NCBI RefSeq assembly: GCF_932294415.1
Contig: NC_065537.1
Span: forward strand, 51,070,302-51,134,301
Source of the DNA: Quercus robur
Lineage: Eukaryota > Streptophyta > Magnoliopsida > Fagales > Fagaceae
Direction of reading: 5' to 3'
Length of the DNA: 64,000 nucleotides
The translations under genes were made by a program, and so were the position numbers. Position 1 is the stretch's first letter. Every line of letters begins with the position of its first letter. A model generated the notes under the pieces. The model searched no databases and was not told the origin of the DNA. It saw only the letters and a list, made by a program, of their open reading frames with translations. Below, piece by piece: positions 21,581 to 32,353 of this stretch.

Positions 21581-23113
21581 ATGGAAGTTGAGTATTCTAA
21601 CCCCCCTCGTTCAAGGGAAGAAGAAGATGAGTTAGCGCACAGTGTCAAAAAGTTCAAAGAGAACGCAGGTGTAAGGCAAGCTTTTCAGCCTCGTGTGCCT
21701 ATTAGTTACAAAGATACATTAGTGGGGGAGATCCCACGTGCATATGAACATGCTTTCAAGTTCGAAATAGCGAGAGTAGATAAGGAGGAAGCAAAGACTG
21801 ATTTGGAGCCCCTTATTGAAGGTATGGTTGATGTTACTCAGTCTAGAGAGACTATGATGCACATCAAGGAGCCTTGGTCTAAGGCGTTGATAGTAAAAGT
21901 ATTTGGTAGGATTGTAGGTTACAGCTATCTTACTTTTAAAATCAACGCATTGTGGAAACCAGTGGCAAAAATGGACTGTGTGGATTTGGGAAGGGATTTT
22001 TTCTTGATAAGGTACAGTTGTGTTGATGATTTTGATAAGGTGTTGAAAGGGGGTCCTTGGTTTATTGGGGGACACTTTCTTGCCATTAGACCATAAGAGC
22101 CTTATTTCAAAGCTTCTAAAGCTAAGCTAACCTCTGTTGCAGTTTGGATTAGGTTCCCAGAACTCCCTATAGAATTCTATGACAGGTCGGTCCTTAAAGA
22201 AATTGGCAGCGCCATTGGACCAGTATTGCGCATAGATGCTTACATGGCCTCTGGTTCAAGGGGTAGTTACGCAAGGCTGTGTATTTAGGTGGACTTAGAA
22301 AAACCTCTCATCAACATGGTAAGAATAGGGAAGTGTAGGCAATCCGTATTGTATGAGGGTATTTCTACTTTATGCTTCAACTGTGGTCGCCTTGGTCATA
22401 CCCGGGATAAATGTTGCTACAATATCAAACAAGGTGAGAAGAATGGTGAGAACGGTGAAGCTCCCAGAGCCTAGGAAGCTAGTCAAGAATCCCAACCAAG
22501 CTCTAACTATAGGCCGTGGATGTTGGTCACGAGGAAACGTAATCCTGTCCGTAATGGACGAGGGCCCACACAAGTCAAGGGCAACTTGGGTTTAGAAGGG
22601 CAGAAGGGGAAGACCAAATATCAAGTAGTGGATGAAGATCTGACATCCAAATCTTCCTTTGAGGTCCTAGAAGCAACCTTGCCTAACCCGGCATGTGAGC
22701 ATGGGACTTTTCAAGCTCAGGGTGAAGGTGTGGCTACTATGGAACATGACATGCTGACCATCCAAGAGTGCCATACAGATCCTATGGTTGATATTCAAAA
22801 TAAGCAAATGGAGGCACCTCCAAAGAAAGTGTTTCAGAGCTCTAAATCACAACCATCTAAAAGCCTTGGGATTAAAAATCCCAAAACACTAAAGCACCAG
22901 GTTGCATCACCAGGAAACAAAAATTCATACAATCAAGCTTCGTCTCCCTCAGCAAGTGCTCAAGTCGAATCTAATGGAAACAAGTTTCCTACGATTGATG
23001 CCTCTTCCTCGGTTAGGATAGGCAATTTGGCACAGGAACAGGGTGGTGGTAATCTCCGACGAGATGATTGCTCAGATAAGAGCTGCTCTGACAGATACAC
23101 TGGGTTGGTTTAA
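21581..23113 (+). pseudogene. LINE ORF1 (DUF4283 + CCHC zinc knuckle), disrupted
   Basis: One reading frame from ATG 21,581 to 23,113, broken by stops at 22,094, 22,286 and 22,472. The first third contains a DUF4283-type RNA-associated domain (LVGRI-like core VKVFGRIVGYSYL, then FFLIRYSCVDDFDKVLKGGPWFIGGHFL). Next comes a CCHC knuckle, CFNCGRLGHTRDKC, near 22,376-22,420. The remainder is low-complexity linker. In intact elements ORF1 proteins bind element RNA and chaperone reverse transcription. A further frame at 23,043-23,441 may be a shifted continuation. Confidence 0.8.
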
Positions 23114-23613
23114 CCCAACATTGTGCAATGCTTGGAAGCACCTATTCCCCATAACTCCCACCAGTATCAAAATAGGGGATCTTGCTCTGGAGCACCCAGC
23201 GTGGGCAAAAAACGCCCAATCCTTGGTAGAGATTCAACACCGACACTCCATTGTTGTTTTCGGAGGAGGCAACGACTTTAAGCAGGCAGAGGAGGCCATC
23301 AGTCTTTCCCCACTTCGACGAATCAGGGTGGATCATTCAAGAGAGGAGGATTGTGGATTTCTGAGGTTCGACTTCAGCTCACATGGGGAATCATCCTATG
23401 TTGAAGCTGATTTAGATTCTAGCCCCAGTCAAGAGATGTGATCTGTTGATCTATTGCAAAAAGGATACAATGGGGATTCTCAAGTACATGATGATATGGA
23501 AACCGGAGTGGAACTCTTCCAACGATCTTCTGAGGAGGCTAGGCTGGACTATGGTGGATGCTGCAATGATGAATCCTAATCCTGTGAAAGTGTCATTGGG
23601 TCAGTTTGTTCAA

Positions 23614-24584
23614 ATGAATATCTTAATATGGAATTGCAGAGGCGCTTTAAACCCCGATTTTAAAAGATGAATCTATGAAATGGTTGTCAATCACAATCCA
23701 GCAATCATGGTGATCACGGAAACTAGAGTGGGTGGAGATAGGGCTGAGAGGATCATTGCCGATCTCCCTTTTGATGGTTTTATCACAATGGAGACAATTG
23801 GGTATGTTGGGAGTCTCTGGGTGCTTTGGAAAAAGGATGAAGTGGATATTGATCTTCTTGCAGCTAATCCATGTCATGGTTAAGGTATGTCATTCTAACT
23901 TGACTTGGTTTATTTTGGCTATTTATGCTAGTCCTAGTCTGGCTGAGAGAAGGCTAGTCTAGTCTAATCTTTCGGAAATAGCTAAACTCCACAATCACCC
24001 TTAGTTGATGCTTGGTGACTTTAATGAAGTTTTGAGTAGTGAGGAGAAATATGGAGGGAACCAGATAAATCTAAACAGGGTCTTGGAATTTAAAGAATGC
24101 TTAGATAATTGTAACTTTTTGGATTTGGGCTTTGTTGGCCCAAAGTTTATGTGGACCAATAAGAGGCCTGTCACAAGCCTTATTCTTGAAAGGCTTGATA
24201 GATGTTTTGCTAATCCCAGCTGGAGAATGTTATATCCTGAAGCTATTGTAACCTACCTACCTAGGACTTTTTCAGACCACTGCCTAGTTTTAATTAAGCT
24301 TTTGGGTAGTAGAACAAATACCACTAATAAACCCTTTCGTTTCCACACCATGTGGTTACTGCACCCCCAATTCCCAAAGGTGGTTGAGGAAGCTTGGTCT
24401 GGAGATAGGTCTCTTCCTTCAGCCATTTTTGAATTTACCACTAGAGTGAAGAAATGGAATTTTGAAGTTTTTGGTAATTTGTTTGCAAGGAAAAAAAAGG
24501 TGTTAGATATATTGGGTGGAGTTCAAAAAGCTATAGCTTGCAACCCGAGTGAAGCCTTTCTTAGATTGGAGAAACTTTTGATTG
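23614..24584 (+). pseudogene. LINE AP-type endonuclease domain, disrupted
   Basis: Begins MNILIWNCRGALNPDF, the usual start of plant L1 ORF2. It continues in two frames with MVITETRVGG (catalytic Glu), LGDFNEVL, LERLDRCFANPSW and FSDHCLVLI (catalytic Asp-His). These are the conserved motifs of the APE-like endonuclease that nicks target DNA. Stops near 23,668, 23,881, 23,960 and 24,003 break it. The frame continues into the LTR-element insertion at 24,590 and resumes at 32,354 after the target duplication. Confidence 0.85.
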
Positions 24585-24589
24585 AGGAG

Positions 24590-25624
24590 TGATAAGCCAC
24601 AAATCAAATGACCCCTTGTGATAGAAATTAATTAATTACTTAGCCAAGTTATTAATTAATCAATTCATCATGCAAACGAGTGGTAGCACAAACAAATCAC
24701 CAATAAACTAATTATGCAGCGGAAAATAAATGACACGGTGATTTGTTTACGAATGGGGAAAACCTAACGGCAAAAACCCCACTGGGTGATTTTCAGGTCA
24801 CCACTCCCAAAACTCTACTATTATTACAACAAGCGGTTACAAGTAAAAGAATCCCAAGTACCTTACCAACCTACAGTTGAACCCTTACCCCAATACCCAA
24901 TTGAACTTATTCTGTAGTGACAGTTCCCCTTTTCAATGCACGGCTCCCAAGTACATGACTAACCAATTGCGCGGATCCCAGTATGCGACTTTAATCACCA
25001 ACTAAGAAGGTTGTTGGCTGCAAAGTTCTTCAGTTCATCCACACGATGAATATCAAGAAGATGCTTGGTTACAAAACCCTACGGTGCATATACACAGCAA
25101 CTTCTTCAAGAGAAAGAGATAAACTAGGGCAAGAACTTCGTATCCCGTCACAATTTGCTTTAACAGAGTTTTCTCAATGCTTGTACAACTTATGAACTAT
25201 TTAACGGCCCTTAAAACAGTACTTTTATATGTCTAGGGTTAGGAGAAAAGAAAGCCCAAAGACATATTCACGAATCCTAAGAAAATCATATCAGAATTCT
25301 GAAATTCTTAAACCTCGACAGATAGGAAGTATCGAGTAACTGTCGAGTAGGTGTCGAGCACACGGGGCTTGAACAACTTTCTTAAGTTCGATAGATGCAA
25401 CTGTCGAGAAAGCTGTCGAGCTTTAATGGATTTGCACTATTAGCTTGTTTTCTTGGATAGACTTGAAGGCTTCAACACTTGATCTTAAAACATGGTTTCT
25501 TGAAGTATTTAAACACATCCTAAATCTACCCAAATACAAGTAAAGTACGTTTTGTCAAAAGATTAGCCAATTACATAAAATCATGACATATGTTCTTAAC
25601 ATGTGAACCACATATGTCCTAACA
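24590..25624 (-). repeat. 3' LTR of gag-only element
   Basis: On the minus strand it runs TGTTAGGACATATG...GGCTTATCA, TG...CA-type ends. It is preceded (minus-strand sense) by a purine-rich AGGGGGAGATT tract. It contains a cluster of (T/A)(G/A)TCGA-type words near 25,315-25,420 and is homologous to the solo LTR at 17,756-18,664. Confidence 0.93.
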
Positions 25625-25638
25625 ATCTCCCCCTTTGT
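25625..25638 (-). promoter_or_regulatory. Polypurine tract of gag-only element
   Basis: Purine-rich on the minus strand (AAAGGGGGAGATT) directly against the 3' LTR, the position and composition of the plus-strand primer of LTR retrotransposons. Confidence 0.85.
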
Positions 25639-26442
25639 CAATCCGTGACAAAACCACAACAAACAAATGAACATATGAGAGAAGTCATAAATCACTCAAC
25701 TCATATTCACTTGTTGAATACAATAAAATCTATCCTAGCACAAACTCTTGAAAAAATTTGCAAGAAGAGAGTTTATGGCAAGTAGACTTTGACAACCTGT
25801 ATTTCTGAAACACTTTAAACAAAACTCATCAAGGCATCTTTGTATGAAACAGAAATAATAGATTGCATACAAGTAATAAGAAGCATGCGTATAAAGGGAG
25901 AAAAGAAACAACACATGAAAGGGTAGGTGAAAGAAAAACATACATCAATATAAAGAAAGAGATAAGTACAATGTATGTCTATAAATGGTCACAAGACCTA
26001 ATGTACAAGAACAATGTATCTATAAAAGAAAGAAAAGAAAAGATACATAATATCTTCACTACATCCCTCAAAACATATCAACACTCCCCCTATCAAAATG
26101 GTCCTATACTAACTCTCCCCCTAAGAATGACTACTCTCATATCCAAAACTATTTCCCCTTTTTGTCATGAGTGACAAAAGGTAAAAGTGTCAAGTAGACA
26201 TCTCATCGGTAGAGCTAGCATCTCCATCAGCATCATCCGAAGCATCATCGTCATAACCATCATTATCATCCTCATCCTTAGAATTAGAAGCCACGGGAGG
26301 AGGTGGTGGAGGAGAAGCCTCAGAAGCAAAACCACCCATGGATGCCTGTCACCGTGCAATTTGACCGACACGAACGTTCACCTGATACAACTCTATAGAG
26401 AGTGTATCTAGGCGAGCATCCATACGTTGCAGCCATGATGTG
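25639..26442. other. Non-coding interior of gag-only element (downstream part)
   Basis: No convincing gene is seen. The sequence is A-rich on the plus strand with repeated CTCCCCCT words around 26,085-26,160, which are further purine-rich runs on the element's own strand. It separates the Transposase_32-like ORF from the 3' LTR. Confidence 0.5.
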
Positions 26443-27381
26443 TCATAAAGTCACATCGCTCGAAGAAGAGGAAGGAGCAGATGTGGATGGAACAGAACGG
26501 GATGAAGCTGAATGGGAGGGAGGAGCTGCTAAATCCGACTGCCTCGACTGAAACTGGGCCTCACTACGTTTAACGGTAGCGTAATCTATGGCACACATGA
26601 AGGTGAAATGGTCAGAAGAGGGAAAAGGAACAGAAAAGTGGCGTAAGATCTTCGTGATAGCGGAAGGAAAGATGAGCTTATCACGGGATGCCGAATCTAG
26701 ATGAACATCTATAATAGAAAGAATGAAATGAGAAGGGAAGTATATAGTAAGATGCTCAAGAAGAGATAACAAAAATTGAGCACGAGGCTCTGTGATGGAG
26801 TTGTAGTGAAAGAGTGGATGGAAAACAAAGGTCATCACCATGTTCATGAATCTAGGACCTTTAGCAAATGGTCTACATGGTGTAAACTGACACTTACCCC
26901 AATCAGAAGGGCGCTCACAGAAAGTAGACATGAGCTCATCCTTGGACACAGTCCTCAGACACTCATAACTAGGATAGTCAGGAAACTCTATCCTAGGGAC
27001 TCGAAGCACATCCGCAACAAGTTGCGATGTGATAGGAATGTGCTTACCTCGAACGCGAGTGAAGAAAAGAGGTACTGAACGATCAATCCCGTGCATGTTG
27101 GAGTAAAACTCCTGGATAAGCATGAGAGGACAGGTGACCGAGACGTCACACAGTGACTCCCATTCCTGACTGTGAATGACAGTGAGAAGGTCAGTGTCAG
27201 CGAAGTCCGCCAAAATGACTTGGCATTCCGAATGAACACCTCGTCTAGAAAAGTTCTCCGAGAATGCCTTGTAGGCATCATCATCACGGAACTTAAGAGA
27301 GAGAGAAGTAGAATCAGAAGATGAAGAAGCTCCAGAACGAAGAGGGTTCCAAGTAGGAGTAGATTTACGTTTAGGTGCCAT
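26443..27381 (-). CDS. Plant-transposon-domain protein (Transposase_32-like)
   Basis: A 312-codon frame from ATG 27,381 (MAPKRKST). The frame is open further upstream but the extension is hydrophobic, low complexity and has no better start. Residues about 35-260 match my recollection of the 'putative plant transposon protein' domain (PF20167), with blocks RGVHSECQVILADF, CPLMLIQEFYSNMHGID, SQLVADVLRVPR, FCERPSDWG and FTPCRPFAKGPRFMNMVMTF. The C-terminus is a Ser-rich tail. The name is historical; no catalytic activity is established. It lies on the same strand as gag within one LTR element. The frame has no stops, unlike most transposon ORFs in this window. Confidence 0.82.
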   Translation of the reverse strand: MAPKRKSTPTWNPLRSGASSSSDSTSLSLKFRDDDAYKAFSENFSRRGVHSECQVILADFADTDLLTVIHSQEWESLCDVSVTCPLMLIQEFYSNMHGIDRSVPLFFTRVRGKHIPITSQLVADVLRVPRIEFPDYPSYECLRTVSKDELMSTFCERPSDWGKCQFTPCRPFAKGPRFMNMVMTFVFHPLFHYNSITEPRAQFLLSLLEHLTIYFPSHFILSIIDVHLDSASRDKLIFPSAITKILRHFSVPFPSSDHFTFMCAIDYATVKRSEAQFQSRQSDLAAPPSHSASSRSVPSTSAPSSSSSDVTL

Positions 27382-29338
27382 AGACACTACTAACATAAAC
27401 AAAAAGAGAGAGAGAGAAAGAAAAAACAATCAGAAAAGTCCCAAGCAAATCAAATATAACCAGTATATTGAAAAGAGAATACGTATGCATGGAAAATGCA
27501 TGAACATGTGACATGCAAAAGAAATTTCATCATGGGCTCAGCCCAATCCAAACCTATCAACACACAAACAGATAGCACACATCTAAATGCATGACAATAC
27601 TATTATAATGCTAATGTGATGCAATGTATGAGATTTTAAACTCATTTAAGTGAAAAGCCGTCCCAAAATTTCAATAATAACTCATCAATTTTGAAAAACC
27701 CCAAAATTTTTCAAAAACCCCAAAACCTAGGTTTCAAAACATGAAATGCATCAATATGAAAATATTAGAAGCTTACCAAGAGAAGAAAAACTTGAAAAAG
27801 CTTGAAGAAACCTTCAGGAACAAAGATTGGAGTGAGATGAGATAGTCTGGGAGAGAAAACAGAGATCTATCAAGAGAGAGATCGAATGAAATGAGGCTCG
27901 GATCACACGAGGAAGAATAAATAATGCCTCAGTAAATCTCAACAGATGAAGGTGTCGAGACATCTATCGAGGAAGGTATCGAGAAAATGGTCTTCGACAG
28001 ATACAGGTATCGAGGAGGTGTCGAGGAACAAATCATCAGATATAAAAACAGAAGCTCGATCGATCCACCAGGTGTCAAGAAGCTATCGTGGAGGTAGAAA
28101 CTTTCTCAATCGATCCACTAGGTGTCGAGAAGCTGTCGGGATTGCGATAAGAAAAAGCTAAAGAAGCTCGACAGACAACAAGGTATCGAGGAGGTGTCGA
28201 GCTAGCTTTTAAAAGCAGTTTTTCAAGATGTGAAAAACACAGACATGAATGCAATCCAACATGCAACTCAACTAACGATCCAATCAACATATTAAACTCT
28301 CAAAATCATCTCTCAATAATAATTTTAAGCACATGGATCTTCAAAAACACACACACACACACTAAACAAATCTAACTAATTTTATATTTCAAAAACAAGT
28401 CAAGACAGTTTAGTAAGCATACATTAACACATGTAAAACCTTGTGATGGCCGAATCACATTGTACCTGCACATGTATCAAGAGTAGCAAAGAATATTGCA
28501 TGTTGTGTGTGAAAAACATCGCAAGATTGCATAAGTGTATACATGTTATGACAATTTGAGATATGAAAAAATCACTTTAACTCACACACAATCATAACTG
28601 CTTGATGGGGACTATCACCTTCGAGGTACATCCTATAACTCCCACATCTCCTAGAATACACGCTTGCAATCATTTTTTTTTTTAAATCATTTTTGATCTT
28701 TTTGCTTTTGATTTTTCTTTGCATATTTTTCTTTTAAGCATATCATGCATGGGCATATAAGAGAGAGAAAAGAAATATCCAATGATATTTGACATTCCAA
28801 TTTTACTATGCCGAAGCACACAAATGTCATTGACACTGCACTTTTGCTATGCCGAAGCATACATGTGTCATATTATGGTTGGCGGGCAATAGTGGTGAGA
28901 TGGTTATTAATGCCTTTCTCTTAGGATTTTTTAGTCATTCCCGTAAAAAAGAGTGATACGAGTGTTAATTATAAGAGATAACTTAATCTTACTCATCACT
29001 AACAAGAGCCATAAAGCTCACTTGCTTGATTGTGTATAGAGATGCTCATCTAAGCTACAAAAGATACAAAGTTTAGAAAATTTTGTTTCAATGGCCATCC
29101 AAGATACACAAGTATCAATGTACACAAAACACATACTGTTTTTTGTATTTTTATGATTTTTCAATTTTTTTTTATTTTTTTATATGAAAAACAAAACAAA
29201 GCAAAACTGAAAAATAACCAAACAAAAACATGTTAAATAACCAAAGCATAAAAACTAGACTAACTCAAAACATGAAAGCAAAACACACAAAAAATGCACA
29301 CACAAAAACAAGAAGAGAGAAAGAGAAAAGTGATAGAA
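27382..29338. other. Non-coding interior between the two ORFs of the gag-only element
   Basis: No protein was recognised in nearly 2 kb. It contains a cluster of GGTGTCGAG/GGTATCGAG words at about 27,945-28,205 (listed separately) and a TTTTT-rich stretch near 28,670-28,740. Two copies of a GCACACAAATGTCAT-like block lie at 28,815-28,870. This is where pol would be in an autonomous copia element. Confidence 0.65.
27945..28205. repeat. TCGA-word cluster in the gag-only element
   Basis: About nine copies of GGTGTCGAG, GGTATCGAG or close variants, plus GACAGAT words, occur in 260 bp with irregular spacing. The same words recur in both LTRs (near 25,315-25,420 and 32,040-32,145) and, partly, in the solo LTR near 18,465-18,535. 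Each TCGA core is self-complementary. Confidence 0.75.
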
Positions 29339-31240
29339 TCACTTGGAGCCCTTTTCCTTCCACACCCTGGAAGAACCTTTTCTTTTATTAAACCCTTGAA
29401 TCGGTGGTGAGGGGGAGGAATTAAAACCGTTCAAGTTCAAAAGTAACATAAGGGCTTTGAGAAGATCTCCAAGGGGAACAAGAGAGGATTGAAGCTGATT
29501 CTGGTTCCCAGATGCTATCATGCCGTTACTCTGTTGAGTGGCAAGCCACTTGTAGCAATTTGGTCGAGTATGACCGGCAGCTCCACAATGATGATAGAGA
29601 TGTTGCTTCTTTTGTTTAGGCTTTTGAGAGTTAGCCTTCTTAGCCCTAGGGTTTTTAACATCTTTCTTCTCAAGCTTAGGAGTTGCTCCTAAGATAGATT
29701 TAACCTTGTCTAAGTTCTTACTAACTAATTCAGTTTTAATCTTATTGTTCTCAATTTTAACATTATTAGCAAGAGGAACAAAAACAGTAGTACTAGTAGA
29801 AACAATATTAGAGGAAGAAAGACCATACCCTAAACCTGTTCGATCTGAAGCAGATTTTTGAATGCTGAGCATCTCATCAAGCTTTGCACTTGAAGTCCTC
29901 TCCAATTGAGCTCTGACTTGAAACAGCTCCGCTTCAAGCTTCTTGGTCTTCTCAGCCAAGAAATTGTTCTCGAACCTCAGTGCTCCAATTGTCTAATTAG
30001 CCTCATCAAACTTTGTGGAAAGCTCCTCACGGTCAAGTTCCACATCATTGAGCTTCTTGGTGGTTAGCCTATACAGTTTCTCATGCTTCTCAGAAAGCTT
30101 GTACAGTTTCTCATAGGCTGTATGAATGTCATCTTGATCATCCATCTTCTCAAATCTGGATTCCACCAATTCTTCTTCTTCAACCACATCTTCAACAATC
30201 CCATCAGTAGGATTAACAATGGCAGTGAATGCATTCAAGATTCCGTCATCCTCATTGTCGGAATCATCCTCAGGTTCGGTGTCACTCAAGGTAGCAGCAA
30301 GTGCCTTGCTCTTCCCAATGCTCTTGAGATAAGTAGGACACTCATGTTTCATGTGACCGAAGCCTTGACACCCAAAGCACTTAGGTCCTACGGAAACAGT
30401 GTACTGACCACCTTCCTTAGTATCCTTCTTCCCTTTATCTTGGCCTTTAAACTGAGAAGAGCTGGATTGCCTGCGGTCCTTGTTGAAGCCCTTTCCATTT
30501 GTGTTCTTCATAAACTTTTTGAACTGCTTGGTGATGTAGGACTTCATTTTGGAATCTTCATCATCTGAAGACTCATCTGTCTCACTACTCTTGGCCTTCA
30601 AAGCCATGCTCTTGCTTTTACCCGACTTGCCTATTCTTGTTAACCCTAGCTCGTAGGTCTGCAAGTTTCCAACCAGCTCAGTCAGAGGAATCTTGTCAAT
30701 ATCCTTTGATTCCTCTATTGCCGTGATCTTGGCATGAAATCTCTCGGGTAGAGATCTGAGCACTTTCCTTACAATCTTGGGTTCAGGAATGGTTTCCCCA
30801 AGATTGAAGACTAAGTTCACTATGTCCTTTAGCTTGGCATAGAACTCATCGAATGACTCATCCTCCTCCATCTTTATCTCTTCAAAGCTTGTAGTGAGCC
30901 TCTGAAACTTTGAGTCCTTGACAGCCTTAGTACCCTCATAGGTTGTCTGGATGATGGTCCATGCTTCCTTAGCAGTTTCAGTAGAGGATATTTTCTTAAA
31001 CTCCTCATTGGTGATTGCACTGAATAAAGCATTCAATGCCCTGCTGTTGAAGTTTGCTGCCTTGATCTTGGCTTCATCCCAATCAGCTGGTGCTTCCTTT
31101 GGCTTAGTCCAGCCAATCTTGACAGCTTGCCACACATTTTTATCTAAAGACTGTAAGAAAGCTCTCATGCATACTTTCCAGTATGCATAGTTAGTGCCAT
31201 CAAATAAAGGAGGTATGATTAATGACTGTCCTTTATCCAT
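29339..31240 (-). pseudogene. Copia-type gag, one in-frame stop
   Basis: Starts MDKGQSLIIPPLFDGTNYAYW, a typical copia gag (UBN2-like) N-terminus, followed by the conserved AWTIIQTTYEG and LRSLPERF blocks. A CCHC knuckle CFGCQGFGHMKHEC is near residues 290-305. An acidic and coiled-coil stretch follows. The frame is stopped once by TAG at 29,993-29,995, which replaces a likely Gln codon, then continues to 29,339 with a second knuckle. There the first Cys has become Tyr (YHHCGAAGHTRPNC), so zinc binding is doubtful. Gag forms the particle that packages element RNA. Nothing resembling protease or integrase follows. Confidence 0.88.
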
Positions 31241-31299
31241 GACAAACAGGGGTCAATGGATCAACACAGCAAAGATAAAACCCTAATCAGAGTGTGCCT

Positions 31300-31311
31300 G
31301 CTCTGATACCA
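31300..31311 (-). promoter_or_regulatory. Primer-binding site (initiator tRNA-Met type)
   Basis: On the minus strand TGGTATCAGAGC, two bases inside the 5' LTR end. This 12-mer is the standard copia primer-binding site complementary to the 3' end of initiator methionine tRNA. It fixes the element's direction. Confidence 0.95.
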
Positions 31312-31313
31312 CT

Positions 31314-32348
31314 TGATAGGCCACAAACTGAATGACCCCTTGTGATAGAAATTAATTAATTAATTAGCCAAGTTATTAATTAATCAATTTATCATGCAAA
31401 CGCGTGGTAACACAAACAAATCACCAATAAACTAATTATACAGCGGAAAATTAGTAACACGGTAATTTGTTTACGAATGGGGAAAACCTAACGGCAAAAA
31501 CCCCACCGGGTGATTTTTAGGTCACCACTCCCGAAACTCCACTATTATCACAACAAGCAGTTACAAGTAAAGGAATCCCAAGTACCTTACCAACCTACAG
31601 TTGAACCCTTACCCCAATACCCAATTGGACTTATTCTGTAGTGATAGTTCCCTTTTTCAATGCATGGCTCCCAAGTACATGACTAACCAATTGCGCGGAT
31701 CCCAGTACGCGACTTCAATCACCAACTAAGAAGGTTGTTGGCTGTAAAGTTCTTCAGTTCATCCACACAATGAATATCAAGAAGATGCTTGGTTACAAAA
31801 CCCTACGGTGCACATACACAGTAACTTCTTTAAGAGAAAGAGATGAACTAGGGCAAGAACTTTGTCTCCAGTCACAATTTGCTTTAACAGAGTTTTCTCA
31901 ATGCTTGTGCAACTTGTGAACTGTTTGACGGCCCTTAAAACAATCCTTTTATATGTCTAAGGTTAGGAGAAAAGAAAGCCCAAAGACATATTCACGGATC
32001 CCAAGAAAATCATATCAGAATTCTGAAATTCTTAAACCTTGACAGATAGGAGGTGTCGAGCAGCTGTCAAGCAGGTGTCGAGCACACGGGGCTTGAACAA
32101 CTTTCTTAAGCTCGATAGATGTAGTTGTTGAGAAAGCTGCCGAGCTTTAATGAATTTACACTATCAGCTTGTTTTCTTGGATAGACTTGAAGGCTTCAAC
32201 ACTTGATCTTGAAACATGGTTTCTTGAAGTATTTAAACACATCCTAAATCTACCCAAATTCAAGTAAAGTGCGTTTTGTCAAAGGATTAGCCAATTACAT
32301 AAAATCATTACATATGTTCTTAACATGTGAACCACATATGTCCTAAGA
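31314..32348 (-). repeat. 5' LTR of gag-only element
   Basis: Same length (1,035 bp) as the 3' LTR. Its outer terminal dinucleotide CA has mutated to GA on the plus strand (32,347-32,348 read GA). It is followed by the target duplicate AGGAG at 32,349-32,353 and then by the resumed LINE frame. Confidence 0.93.
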
Positions 32349-32353
32349 AGGAG

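Larger units (their letters stand above)
24590..32348 (-). mobile_element. Gag-only LTR retrotransposon (TR-GAG-like) with extra plant-transposon-domain ORF
   Basis: A 7,759-bp element on the minus strand, inserted in the LINE. Both LTRs are 1,035 bp (31,314-32,348 is the 5' LTR; 24,590-25,624 the 3' LTR). AGGAG flanks it at 24,585-24,589 and 32,349-32,353. The primer-binding site TGGTATCAGAGC, complementary to initiator tRNA-Met, lies next to the 5' LTR, and a polypurine tract next to the 3' LTR. It encodes a copia-type gag and a separate ORF with a Transposase_32-like domain, but no protease, integrase or reverse transcriptase. It must have relied on another element for movement. About 20 differences in the first 250 LTR bases indicate some age. 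Confidence 0.93.
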
